From Rodentibacter mrazii (lineage in GTDB: Bacteria; Pseudomonadota; Gammaproteobacteria; Enterobacterales; Pasteurellaceae): DNA of 34,890 nucleotides. Below the pieces are notes generated by a model. It worked only from the letters and a program-made list of their open reading frames with translations. It was not told where the DNA came from and did not search any database. A program made the translations under genes and the position numbers. Location: assembly GCF_001998825.1 (NCBI RefSeq), contig NZ_MLHG01000061.1, forward strand, positions 1 to 34,890. Reading direction: 5' to 3'. This document shows, piece after piece, positions 27,072 to 34,890 of this stretch. The number at the start of each line of letters is the position of its first letter. Position 1 is the first letter of the stretch.

Positions 27072-28385
27072 ATGATAACCATGAATCAAGAAAAACTAGA
27101 ACAAATTGAAAAGCCACTACTTTATATCGTCAAACGTGATGTTGTGCCGGCACTTGGCTGCACCGAACCGATTTCCCTTGCTCTTGCTTGTGCAACGGCT
27201 GCAAAATACTTAGGCAAAACACCAACCAACATCAACGCTAAAGTTTCCGCCAATTTGATGAAAAACGGTTTAGGTGTCGCCGTACCGGGAACAGGCATGG
27301 TGGGCTTGCCCATTGCGGCGGCAATCGGCGCCTTGGGCGGTGATCCTGACGGTGGGTTGGAAGTTTTAAAACAGATCACCGCACAACAGGTTTCAGCTGC
27401 AAAAGCTATGCTTGATCAAAAACGGGTGAGTGTCGATATTCACCCAACGGATCATATTCTCTACTCCGAAGCCGTGCTTTTTGCAGATAGTGATTGGGTC
27501 AAAGTCTCTATTCAAGATCAACATACCAATGTGATTTTAATTGAAAAAAATGGAGAGATCCTCTTTGAAAAAACCGAAAATGAATGTGCCGATACTGATC
27601 CCTATGAGGTTTTCAAAGAAGTCACCGCACGTGAAATTTTTGAATTTTCCTGCGAGGTTGTCTTAGCTAAAATTCGTTTTATCGGACAAGCCGCTGAGCT
27701 CAATCGAGCCCTTTCCAACGAGGGATTACGGGAAAATTACGGATTACATATCGGACGAACGTTACGTAAACAAGTGGGGAGCGGTTTAATTTCAGACGAT
27801 TTACTCAGCAAAATCATGATCGAAACCACTGCGGCTTCCGATGCCAGAATGGGCGGTGCTACCTTGCCGGCCATGAGCAATTCCGGCTCCGGAAATCAAG
27901 GTATTGCAGCCACTATGCCTGTCGTGGTCGTTGCCGATTATTTGAATGTCGATGAAGAAAAACGCCTTCGAGCCTTATTTTTATCACATTTAATGGCGAT
28001 TTATATTCACAGTAAACTACCAAAATTATCCGCACTTTGTGCCGTCACCACCGCCTCTATGGGAAGCTGCGCAGGCATTGCTTATTTACTAACGGGGAAA
28101 TTTGAAACCGCCAGCATGGGGATTTGCAGTATGATCGGCGATATCAGCGGCATTATTTGTGATGGTGCAGCAAACAGTTGTGCAATGAAAGTCTCCACCA
28201 GCGTGGCATCGGGTTATAAATCTGTGTTGATGGCAATGGATGAAACCCACGTCACCGGCAATGAAGGCATCGTCGAACACGATCTTGATCGCACTATCGA
28301 CAACCTCTGCGCCATTGCCTCGAAAAGTATGCAACATATCGATCGCCAAGTCATTGAGATTATGGTGAACAAGCCTTGTCCTTAG
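27072..28385 (+). CDS. cyuA: L-cysteine desulfidase, CyuA/UPF0597 family
   Basis: 437 residues. Homologues (CyuA/YhaM, archaeal CdsB) use a [4Fe-4S] cluster to degrade L-cysteine to pyruvate, ammonia and sulfide, mainly without oxygen. The family motif PALGCTEPISLALA holds Cys30. The C-terminal conserved cysteines lie in MGSCAGIAYLL, MGICSMIGDISGIICDGA and ANSCAMK. A second in-frame ATG at 27081 is equally possible; neither has a clear Shine-Dalgarno sequence. It is last in the polA-cupin-cyuA run. Related serine dehydratases share the fold, so a serine substrate is not excluded. Confidence 0.88.
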   Translation: MITMNQEKLEQIEKPLLYIVKRDVVPALGCTEPISLALACATAAKYLGKTPTNINAKVSANLMKNGLGVAVPGTGMVGLPIAAAIGALGGDPDGGLEVLKQITAQQVSAAKAMLDQKRVSVDIHPTDHILYSEAVLFADSDWVKVSIQDQHTNVILIEKNGEILFEKTENECADTDPYEVFKEVTAREIFEFSCEVVLAKIRFIGQAAELNRALSNEGLRENYGLHIGRTLRKQVGSGLISDDLLSKIMIETTAASDARMGGATLPAMSNSGSGNQGIAATMPVVVVADYLNVDEEKRLRALFLSHLMAIYIHSKLPKLSALCAVTTASMGSCAGIAYLLTGKFETASMGICSMIGDISGIICDGAANSCAMKVSTSVASGYKSVLMAMDETHVTGNEGIVEHDLDRTIDNLCAIASKSMQHIDRQVIEIMVNKPCP

Positions 28386-28577
28386 TTTTTCATAAAATCA
28401 AGTGCGGTCAAAAATTTAAAGATTTTTCCGGTATTATGTAGCAGTTGCACAAATCTGTGTCTTATTGTATCCACATAGGGTTGTGTAACTGTGACACAAT
28501 AGGAAAACTTGATAAAATCGACCGCACTTTAGGTTCTGTTAAGGCAGAGAGTGCGGTCAATTTATTGAGTATTTTTT
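28386..28577. other. Convergent spacer with nested inverted repeats and uptake signals
   Basis: No gene is seen. CAGTTGCACAA (28442-28452) pairs with TTGTGTAACTG (28481-28491), 11 bp including one G-U. Overlapping alternatives are TGTGTC/GACACA (28456-28461 with 28493-28498) and TATTGT/ACAATA (28463-28468 with 28496-28501). GACCGCACT (28520-28528) and AGTGCGGTC (28550-28558) form a 9-bp stem that may act as a weak terminator for both neighbours. A further uptake signal is at 28400-28408. Confidence 0.6.
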
Positions 28578-29903
28578 CTAGTAAATGCCAAATAAACTAA
28601 ATAATAAGATAACAATGATTGTGGCAACAATCGGCATAATAAACGATGTTACGGCAATCTCAAGATAAGAGTCTCTATGAGTCATCCCCGTATTACTCAG
28701 TAAGGTTAATACTGCGCCATTATGAGGCATGGTATCCAAACCGCCGGAAGATAATGAGGCGATACGGTGAAACGCTTCAGGCGAAATACTTGCCTGTTTG
28801 GCTATCGCAAGATATTTTTCCCCTAACGCTTCTAACGCAATGCCCATTCCACCGGAAGCCGATCCCGTTGCACCGGCTAAAACATTAACTGCAACCGACA
28901 ATGAAATTAACGGACTGCCCGGGATGTTTAAGATCATTGCCGTTAAATGTTCAAAACCCGGTGCCATTCTCACCACACTGCCAAAGCCGACAGCCGCTGC
29001 GGTATTGATAATCGCCCCTACCGCACCATTTGCCCCCTTGCCGATAGCGGGAATAAAGTGGCTACGTTGTTTCAAATTGAGCAAAATCACTAAACTGATT
29101 CCCGCTAATAACGCCAGTACGATATTTTTCGGATCGCCGTTTTTAAAACCAATTAACGGCGGCACAAAATTTAATACCACAATCACACTTACTAACGGCA
29201 GAATTGCCAGTAATGGGCTAGGCAGCCGTTCCTGCGGTTCTGTCGCAATCGCATTATCCGCTTCGATAAAATACTCACCGTTTGCCGCATATTTTTTACG
29301 GCGATATTCGAGATACGCCACCCCGCCGAAAAATAAAATAGCCGAGGCAGTTAAGCCCATTATCGGTGCCGCCATGGCGTCTGTGCCAAAATATTGGGTC
29401 GGAATTAAGTTTTGAATTTGCGGTGAACCGGGCAATGCGGTCATCGTAAAGGTAAATGCCCCGCAAGCAATGGTGCCGGGAATTAGTCGGCGGCTGATAT
29501 TGGCTTCCTTAAAGACCGCTAACGCAAGGGGATAAACGGCAAACACCACCACAAATAAACTCACGCCGCCATAGGTCAATAATGCACAGCCTAACACAAT
29601 AGAGGCGATCGCACTTTTCGATCCCATCACTTTGGTTAGCCAAACCGCAATGGATTTTGCACCGCCTGTGACATCCATTAAATTGCCGAATACGGCACTC
29701 AATAGAAAAGCAGGGAACCAGGCTTTAACAAAGCCGACCAAGCCATTCATATAACTGCCTAAATAGGCATCTAAAATATCTAGCCCGCCTGTGAAGGCAA
29801 CAATCGCTGCACACAACGGGGCAATCCAAACAATCGAATAGCCTCGAAAGGCTAAAAACATAAGCAAAACTAATCCTACAAAAATGCCGATTAAACTGAG
29901 CAT
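28578..29903 (-). CDS. GntP-family permease, probable 3-hydroxybutyrate or related acid transporter
   Basis: 441 residues and about 12 membrane segments. GntP-family marks are LTYGGVSLFVVVFAVYPLAL, TALPGSPQIQNLIP, GANGAVGAIINTAAAVGFGS, GATGSASGGMGIAL and SSGGLDTMPHNGAV. The open frame extends 23 codons upstream (29972), but GGGAGA just before 29903 and the hydrophobic N-terminus MLSLIGIFVGLVLL favour this start. GntP members carry gluconate or other hydroxy acids. Its place after bdhA suggests D-3-hydroxybutyrate uptake, an inference from context. A terminator separates it from bdhA. Confidence 0.9.
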   Translation of the reverse strand: MLSLIGIFVGLVLLMFLAFRGYSIVWIAPLCAAIVAFTGGLDILDAYLGSYMNGLVGFVKAWFPAFLLSAVFGNLMDVTGGAKSIAVWLTKVMGSKSAIASIVLGCALLTYGGVSLFVVVFAVYPLALAVFKEANISRRLIPGTIACGAFTFTMTALPGSPQIQNLIPTQYFGTDAMAAPIMGLTASAILFFGGVAYLEYRRKKYAANGEYFIEADNAIATEPQERLPSPLLAILPLVSVIVVLNFVPPLIGFKNGDPKNIVLALLAGISLVILLNLKQRSHFIPAIGKGANGAVGAIINTAAAVGFGSVVRMAPGFEHLTAMILNIPGSPLISLSVAVNVLAGATGSASGGMGIALEALGEKYLAIAKQASISPEAFHRIASLSSGGLDTMPHNGAVLTLLSNTGMTHRDSYLEIAVTSFIMPIVATIIVILLFSLFGIY

Positions 29904-29967
29904 AGGGTTCTCCCAATTATTTTTATAATGAACGTTGAGTACTGCTTGTTCTTGATTGAAAAAAGAC

Positions 29968-29999
29968 AGCACAACTCACCGCTTGCAGTGAGTTGTGCT
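29968..29999 (-). terminator. Intrinsic terminator between bdhA and the GntP permease gene
   Basis: The perfect 12-bp stem AGCACAACTCAC / GTGAGTTGTGCT has an eight-base loop and is followed on the minus strand by GTCTTTTTTC. It ends the ato-bdh transcript, so the permease gene depends on read-through or on a promoter in the 64 bases that follow. Confidence 0.88.
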
Positions 30000-30007
30000 A
30001 TGAGGTA

Positions 30008-30769
30008 CTAGCCGGCTGTCCAACCGCCATCCATCGGTAAACAAGCCCCTGAAATGGATGCGGCGGCATCGGAACAGAGGAATTTAACAAATTCACCGAT
30101 CTCAGCCGGTTCAATGAGCCGTTTAACCGCTGCTTTTTGCAACATAATTTGACTCACGACTTCTTGCTCAGAAATGCCATGATGTTTGGCTTGATCGGCA
30201 ATTTGTTTATCGACTAACGGAGTTCTCACATAGGCAGGACAAATCGAATTCACCGTAATACCGTATGCCCCTCCTTCTAATGCCGCCGTCTTGGTCAAAC
30301 CGGATAACCCGTGTTTGGCGGAAACATAGGCAGATTTAAACTCTGATGCGACTAAACCGTGAATGGAGTTTAAGTGGATAACCCGTCCCCAACCTTTGTT
30401 TTGCATATAAGGCCAACTATATTTGGTGAGTAAAAACGGCGCGGTTAGCATCACATTCAGCATAAAATCCCAACGATCTTCAGGGAAATCCGCAATGGGT
30501 GAAACCGTTTGAATCCCAGCAACATTTACCAGAATATCCACCCCGCCAAACTCGGCAACTGCATAATCGACAACGGCTTTACATTCTGCCCGTTTGGATA
30601 AATCCGCCACAATATGTGCCGCTTGTAGTTTTTTGGCTTCTTGCTCTAAAAGGGCTTGATTGATGTCCGCCATCACCAGCTTGACCCCCGCTTGTGCGAG
30701 GCTTTGGCTGACTGCTAAACCGATACCGCTTGCCGCACCGGTCACAATCGCAATTTTGTTATTTAACAT
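30008..30769 (-). CDS. bdhA: 3-hydroxybutyrate dehydrogenase
   Basis: 253 residues, a classical short-chain dehydrogenase interconverting 3-hydroxybutyrate and acetoacetate with NAD. The cofactor motif TGAASGIG (10-17) is followed by an acidic MAD at the end of strand 2, which fits NAD. NVAG replaces the more usual NNAG. The catalytic triad is Ser135, Tyr148 and Lys152 (YVSAKHG). The C-terminus ISGACLPMDGGWTAG is typical of this enzyme. It follows atoB by 30 bases. A related SDR specificity such as acetoacetyl-CoA reduction is less likely given CoA-transferase genes in the same operon. Confidence 0.93.
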   Translation of the reverse strand: MLNNKIAIVTGAASGIGLAVSQSLAQAGVKLVMADINQALLEQEAKKLQAAHIVADLSKRAECKAVVDYAVAEFGGVDILVNVAGIQTVSPIADFPEDRWDFMLNVMLTAPFLLTKYSWPYMQNKGWGRVIHLNSIHGLVASEFKSAYVSAKHGLSGLTKTAALEGGAYGITVNSICPAYVRTPLVDKQIADQAKHHGISEQEVVSQIMLQKAAVKRLIEPAEIGEFVKFLCSDAAASISGACLPMDGGWTAG

Positions 30770-30799
30770 AGAGAGCTCCTATTGAATAAAAATTGAGGT

Positions 30800-31981
30800 T
30801 TAAAGACGTTCAACAATCATTGCAATGCCTTGCCCGCCGCCGATACAAAGTGTGGCTAATCCTAATTTTTGGTTTCTGGCTTGCAAGCCGTACAGTAAGG
30901 TGACTAAAATTCTGGCACCACTGGCACCAATCGGATGACCGAGAGCGATTGCTCCGCCATTCAAATTGGTTTTGGTTAAATCTAAATTGAGCTCTTTGGC
31001 AACACCCAGTGCTTGAGCGGCAAAGGCTTCATTCGCTTCAATTAAATCGATTTGGTCTAAGGCTAAGTTGGCTTTCTTCAAGGCTTTTTTGACTGCGGGA
31101 ACAGGCCCTAAGCCCATTACTTTCGGATCATTGCCTGAGGCGGCATAGCTGCGAATACGGGCTAACGGTGTTAATCCCAGCGCTTTTGCCTTACTCTCAC
31201 TCATTAACAGCAATGCCGCTGCTCCGTCATTTAAACCGGACGCATTGCCGGCAGTAACTGTGCCATCTTTAATAAATGCAGGACGAAGTTTGGCAAGGGT
31301 TTCGGCGGTAGTGTCAAAAGTTGGATGCTCATCTTGGCTAAACAGGGTTTCACCTTTACGGGTTTTCACACTCACCGGTACAATTTCTGCAGAAAACGCA
31401 CCAGATTCAATCGCTTGTTTTGCCAAGGTTTGCGAACGAAGGGCAAATTGATCCTGCTCTTCTCGACTGAGCTGATATTGTTCCGCAATGTTTTCTGCCG
31501 TAATACCCATATGGTAATGATTGATCGCACAGGTTAAACCGTCTTCCACCATTGTATCTCTTAGGGTTAGGTTGCCCATTTTGGCGCCGAAACGAACTTT
31601 GCTGTCTAGCACATAGGGGGCTTGGCTCATATTCTCCATTCCGCCTACCACGATAGCCTCAGCATCACCTGTCGCAATGGCTTGTGCCCCAAGTACCACG
31701 GCTTTTAAGCCTGAACCGCACACTTTATTAATTGTAAAAGACGAAATATCTTCACCAATACCGGCTTTCAGTGCCGCTTGACGAGCCGGATTCTGCCCGA
31801 GACCGGCTTGCAGCACGTTGCCCATAATGACTTCATCGACTTTTGCCACATCTAGATTGGCACGTTTTAACACTTCATTAATGACAATAGCTCCCAAATC
31901 GACCGCACTTGTACTCGCCAATCCACCGCCAAAACGCCCGATAGCGGTTCGAGCCGCACTCACAATTACAATATTTTCCAT
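30800..31981 (-). CDS. atoB: Acetyl-CoA acetyltransferase (thiolase)
   Basis: 393 residues. It splits acetoacetyl-CoA into two acetyl-CoA, or makes it in reverse. The nucleophile is Cys88 in [11 protein letters not shown], the second-site His is in [19 protein letters not shown] and the base Cys379 is in [11 protein letters not shown]. Length matches biosynthetic/degradative short-chain thiolases. It is 18 bases after atoE and 30 before bdhA. An exact uptake signal lies at 31902-31910. Confidence 0.97.
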   Translation of the reverse strand: MENIVIVSAARTAIGRFGGGLASTSAVDLGAIVINEVLKRANLDVAKVDEVIMGNVLQAGLGQNPARQAALKAGIGEDISSFTINKVCGSGLKAVVLGAQAIATGDAEAIVVGGMENMSQAPYVLDSKVRFGAKMGNLTLRDTMVEDGLTCAINHYHMGITAENIAEQYQLSREEQDQFALRSQTLAKQAIESGAFSAEIVPVSVKTRKGETLFSQDEHPTFDTTAETLAKLRPAFIKDGTVTAGNASGLNDGAAALLLMSESKAKALGLTPLARIRSYAASGNDPKVMGLGPVPAVKKALKKANLALDQIDLIEANEAFAAQALGVAKELNLDLTKTNLNGGAIALGHPIGASGARILVTLLYGLQARNQKLGLATLCIGGGQGIAMIVERL

Positions 31982-31999
31982 TATGTTCTCCTTGTTGAT

Positions 32000-33343
32000 T
32001 TATAAGAAATAGAGTCCGATGACAAAAATTGGGGTGGTAAAAATCAGGGCGGTCATACAATAGCCCATAATGTCCCTTACCCCGAGCCCTGCTATACCAA
32101 GTGCCGGCAACGCCCAAAACGGTTGTGCCATATTCGCCCACATATCGCCATAAGCAATCGCCATCACCGATTTACCTAAATCCGCCTCAAGCGAAAGTGC
32201 GGCAGGGATAACAAACGGCCCTTGAACGACCCAATGCCCGCCGCCCGACGGCACGGCAAAATTCACTAAAGCAGAGCTAAAGAAGGTTAAAAGCGGAAAG
32301 GTGTCTTTGCTGGAGATATTGACGAAAAACTCGGTAATCATGCCGCCTAATCCGGAATGTTCCATCATTAATTGCATACCGGCATAAAACGGGAATTGAA
32401 TTAAAATGCCTGCGGTACTACGAGCGGCATTGGTAATCGCTCGAACATAGGCGGCAGGGGAGCCGTGCAATAAAATCCCTGTCATCAAGAAAATTAAATT
32501 GACCGAATTAATCGTCAAACTAAATCCGTTTTTGAAAAAAGTGAGGGCGAGATAACTAAATCCGGTACCTGCAATCACATAGGCTAACAAACGGCTTTCT
32601 TCAATACGTTCGGCAAAGGTGGCGTTTTCGTCTAAAGTCTTACTGAAATCCGGATCCGCTTGTAATAATTTCGGATCAACATTGCGAACGTCTTCGCCTT
32701 TGGGATTCATCATCCGTGTAATAAAAGGCAAACTGACTAACAACATTAAGATGATAAAAATGTTATAGCCGGTGAATAAGGTTTGGCTGACAGGTACGAT
32801 ACCTAAAGGATTGGATTCGGAACTAATAAGATGGGCAATAGGGTTATTCGGGGTGGCGGCTTGGAGTGGCATTGAACCGGAAAATCCACCGCCCCAGGTC
32901 ATAAAGCCGATATAAGCACAGGCGATTAAGAGCGCATAATCCGTACCTCGAATACGTCTGGCGACTTCTTTGGCAAACATTGCCCCCACCACCAAACCAA
33001 ATCCCCAGTTAATTGCACAGGCAAGGGCACTCATAAAGGTTACTAACATTACACCTTGGGCGGGCGTTTTAGCGATCGATGCCGTTATACCGAGAAAGCG
33101 GCGAATTTGTGGGGCGGAGGCAAGGGCGTTGCCCGTCACCACGACCATTGCCATTTGCATACTGAATGAGAGCAAATTCCAAAAACCGTCTCCCCACATA
33201 TTGACTAATTGCACGGGCGTATTATCGGTGAATCCCCACGCACAGAAAAAAATCACTATACTTAGCAGAACCGCTAAAACAAGCGGTTCTGGCATATATC
33301 GACTGACTAATGTTGTCATACAACGGGAAATTCGGTTAATCAT
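32000..33343 (-). CDS. atoE: Short-chain fatty acid transporter AtoE
   Basis: 447 residues with many membrane segments. The N-terminal YMPEPLVLAVLLSIVIFF, INWGFGLVVGAMFAKEVARR, and the C-terminal FAVPSGGGHWVVQGPFVIP followed by GDMWANMAQPFWALPALGIA are characteristic of AtoE/DUF401-like short-chain fatty acid permeases. It would import acetoacetate or butyrate. Its ATG overlaps the atoA stop (ATGA), so it is translationally coupled; AAGGA lies within the end of atoA. Confidence 0.95.
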   Translation of the reverse strand: MINRISRCMTTLVSRYMPEPLVLAVLLSIVIFFCAWGFTDNTPVQLVNMWGDGFWNLLSFSMQMAMVVVTGNALASAPQIRRFLGITASIAKTPAQGVMLVTFMSALACAINWGFGLVVGAMFAKEVARRIRGTDYALLIACAYIGFMTWGGGFSGSMPLQAATPNNPIAHLISSESNPLGIVPVSQTLFTGYNIFIILMLLVSLPFITRMMNPKGEDVRNVDPKLLQADPDFSKTLDENATFAERIEESRLLAYVIAGTGFSYLALTFFKNGFSLTINSVNLIFLMTGILLHGSPAAYVRAITNAARSTAGILIQFPFYAGMQLMMEHSGLGGMITEFFVNISSKDTFPLLTFFSSALVNFAVPSGGGHWVVQGPFVIPAALSLEADLGKSVMAIAYGDMWANMAQPFWALPALGIAGLGVRDIMGYCMTALIFTTPIFVIGLYFL

Positions 33344-34011
33344 AGGAGTAATCCTTTTTGACTGATCACCATCGGTTTGAAATCATCGGCAACGATAAAA
33401 TCAGCTTCTGTTTTCTGTCTGATGGTGTCTAAATCCACATCCGGTGCGTGTTCTTTTAACACAAGTTTGTCTTGTTCAAATTCAAACACCGCCAATTCGG
33501 TGACAATCATTTTGACTTTGTTTACCGCAGTTAAGGGTAGGCTGCATTGCTTGAGAATTTTTGAGCCGCCGGATTTCGCACAATGTTCCATTCCGATAAT
33601 GACTTTTTTCGCTCCGGTCACTAAATCCATTGCACCTCCCATACCCGGCACCATTTTCCCCGGTACCATCCAATTTGCCAGATTTGCCTGTTGATCCACT
33701 TCTAACCCGCCAAGCACGCAGGCATCAACGTGACCGCCACGAATGAGAGAGAATGAAAATGCACTGTCGAAAAATGCTCCACCGGCTTTAATACCACAAG
33801 GTTGTCCGCCAGCATTCACGATATTCGGATTATCGTTTTGCGGATCGTGAGCGGTTAAACCTAAAAAACCGTTTTCCGATTGCAGGGTAATATCAACATT
33901 ATCCGGTAAATAGTTCGCGACTAAGGTTGGTAGGCCGATACCTAAATTCACGATATCGCCATCTTTTAGCTCCATAGCAATACGGCGGGCAATTAATTCT
34001 TTTGCGTTCAT
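33340..34011 (-). CDS. atoA: Acetoacetate/butyrate CoA-transferase subunit beta
   Basis: 223 residues. It pairs with AtoD to move CoA from acetyl-CoA or an acyl-CoA onto acetoacetate or short-chain acids. The catalytic glutamate is Glu46 in LQSENGFLG, preceded by IVNLGIGLPTLVANYLP. The glycine-rich VPGMGGAMDLVTGAKKVI is conserved. It lies 11 bases after atoD and overlaps atoE by 4 bases. Confidence 0.96.
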   Translation of the reverse strand: MNAKELIARRIAMELKDGDIVNLGIGLPTLVANYLPDNVDITLQSENGFLGLTAHDPQNDNPNIVNAGGQPCGIKAGGAFFDSAFSFSLIRGGHVDACVLGGLEVDQQANLANWMVPGKMVPGMGGAMDLVTGAKKVIIGMEHCAKSGGSKILKQCSLPLTAVNKVKMIVTELAVFEFEQDKLVLKEHAPDVDLDTIRQKTEADFIVADDFKPMVISQKGLLL

Positions 34012-34022
34012 AATGTTCTCCT

Positions 34023-34673
34023 TTAATGGCTAGAAACAAGGTAATCAACCAACATTGCAGGGGTCATAATTTGATTGGGATCGAGCGTGCCAGCTTTGAC
34101 GATTTGCTCCGCTTCGACAATCACGGTTTTTGCCGCCAGCGCCATTAGTGGATTAAAATTGCGTGCCGCACCGTTATAAATCAGATTTCCCTCTTCATCG
34201 GCAATGTCGGCTTTCAGAATGGCAACATCGGCTTTCAACGGACGCTCTAACAAATAAGTCACCCCATCAAGCTCAATTTTCTGTTTACCCTCTTCTACCA
34301 CTGTGCCGACACCGGTTGGTGTTAAAAATCCGCCTAAGCCTGCACCACCGGCTCTCACCCGCTCGGCAAATGTGCCTTGCGGAATTAACTCCACCTCAAT
34401 TTCTCCGGCAATCATTTTTTTGCCTGTTTCGGGATTGGTACCGATATGAGAAGCCGACACTTTCTTCACCCGATTCTGCACAATCAACGGTCCAACCCCA
34501 TTATGCACTTGGGCGGTATCGCTACAAATCAGGTGAATATTTTTAATCTCGGCAGATAACACCGCTTGTACGATTTTCTCAGGCGTACCGACGCCCATAA
34601 AACCGCCCGACATCAACGTCATACCGTCAAAGAAATGTTTCTTTAATTCAGTAATAGGGATAATTTTTGACAT
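34023..34673 (-). CDS. atoD: Acetoacetate/butyrate CoA-transferase subunit alpha
   Basis: 216 residues, first gene of the atoDAEB-bdhA run. Typical segments are [52 protein letters not shown] and [16 protein letters not shown]. The open frame extends ten codons to 34703, but GGAGA six bases before the ATG at 34673 sets the start. Family members begin with a similar short N-terminus. Confidence 0.96.
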   Translation of the reverse strand: MSKIIPITELKKHFFDGMTLMSGGFMGVGTPEKIVQAVLSAEIKNIHLICSDTAQVHNGVGPLIVQNRVKKVSASHIGTNPETGKKMIAGEIEVELIPQGTFAERVRAGGAGLGGFLTPTGVGTVVEEGKQKIELDGVTYLLERPLKADVAILKADIADEEGNLIYNGAARNFNPLMALAAKTVIVEAEQIVKAGTLDPNQIMTPAMLVDYLVSSH

Positions 34674-34890
34674 AGTTTTCTCCAAATTAATGTTTCCAAT
34701 CAAAAATTTTTATAATAAAAAACATCCTTCGTTTAAAATAAAACGAACATCATAAATTTCTATTTAATTAAAAGGTATAAATACTGGAAATATGCCTAAA
34801 TTAAGGTATAAAATGACAAAAAATTTCGTTACGAGAATGTATTTTCCTGTTATTTACCGAGTTTAAAAAGCAGAATATCAAAATGAATTT
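34674..34890 (-). promoter_or_regulatory. ato operon control region with a palindrome and direct repeats
   Basis: A perfect palindrome TTCGTTT-N6-AAACGAA lies at 34728-34747. On the minus strand TATTAT (about 34717-34712) is a possible -10, which would put the palindrome over the -35 region, a typical repressor position. Farther out, AAGGTATAAA occurs twice (34772-34781 and 34803-34812), 31 bases apart or about three helix turns. No regulator gene is inside the window; an ATG at 34883 on the plus strand is too near the edge to call. Confidence 0.5.

Noticed and set aside
28480-28505. CRP site suggested by TGTGA near 28490
   Set aside because: Only one half-site fits, and the spacer lies between the 3' ends of convergent genes where no promoter is needed.
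28798-29415. 205-codon plus-strand open frame opposite the GntP permease gene
   Set aside because: It is a shadow of a hydrophobic membrane-protein gene, has no family features, and the permease is clearly real.
34883-34890. Possible start codon of a divergent regulator gene at the right edge
   Set aside because: Only two codons and a partial third are visible, without a ribosome site.

Overview
The window looks like a chromosomal segment of a Pasteurellaceae bacterium of the Haemophilus/Aggregatibacter type. The 9-base DNA uptake signal AAGTGCGGT (or its complement) occurs about two dozen times by eye. Many products are close to Haemophilus influenzae proteins: protein E, ComE1, RimM, PflB, PolA. 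The species cannot be fixed from the sequence alone. Almost everything is core-genome material; I see no insertion sequence, prophage, CRISPR array or tRNA.

Layout. 1-548: mostly non-coding, holding a decayed DUF4143-type ATPase gene and a strong hairpin. 549-4193: a small lipoprotein gene, then a minus-strand four-gene unit (periplasmic binding protein, L,D-transpeptidase, FecCD-type permease, ATPase) for import of cobalamin, haem or a metal chelate. 4269-4718: comE1, a competence gene with a CRP-S-like site. 4772-9359: protein E adhesin and the anaerobic formate block (pflA, pflB, focA). 9556-11552: the ribosomal operon rpsP-rimM-trmD-rplS. 11787-16006: gdhA, hemB and tatABC. 16203-19858: psd, an FKBP isomerase, a DUF2799-like lipoprotein, proB and folA. 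19901-23769: clpB, 5-formyl-THF cyclo-ligase, 6S RNA and zapA. 23929-28385: polA, a cupin gene and a cyuA-like L-cysteine desulfidase gene. 28578-34673: a ketone-body/short-chain-acid operon (atoD, atoA, atoE, atoB, bdhA), followed after a terminator by a GntP-type permease.

How the genes work together. PflB (activated by PflA) and FocA make and move formate under anaerobiosis. The ato/bdh/gntP set would import 3-hydroxybutyrate, acetoacetate or butyrate and turn them into acetyl-CoA. TatABC exports folded proteins. The rpsP operon couples ribosome assembly with tRNA modification.

The most interesting non-coding signals are the CRP-S-like site before comE1; uptake signals arranged as inverted pairs that form terminators, two of them with altered bases that keep the RNA stem paired; the 6S RNA; a 20-bp palindrome and a direct repeat before atoD; and a 190-base spacer with nested inverted repeats between cyuA and the permease gene. 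I did not find a clearly new multi-gene system. The nearest candidate is the L,D-transpeptidase embedded in the ABC-importer operon.
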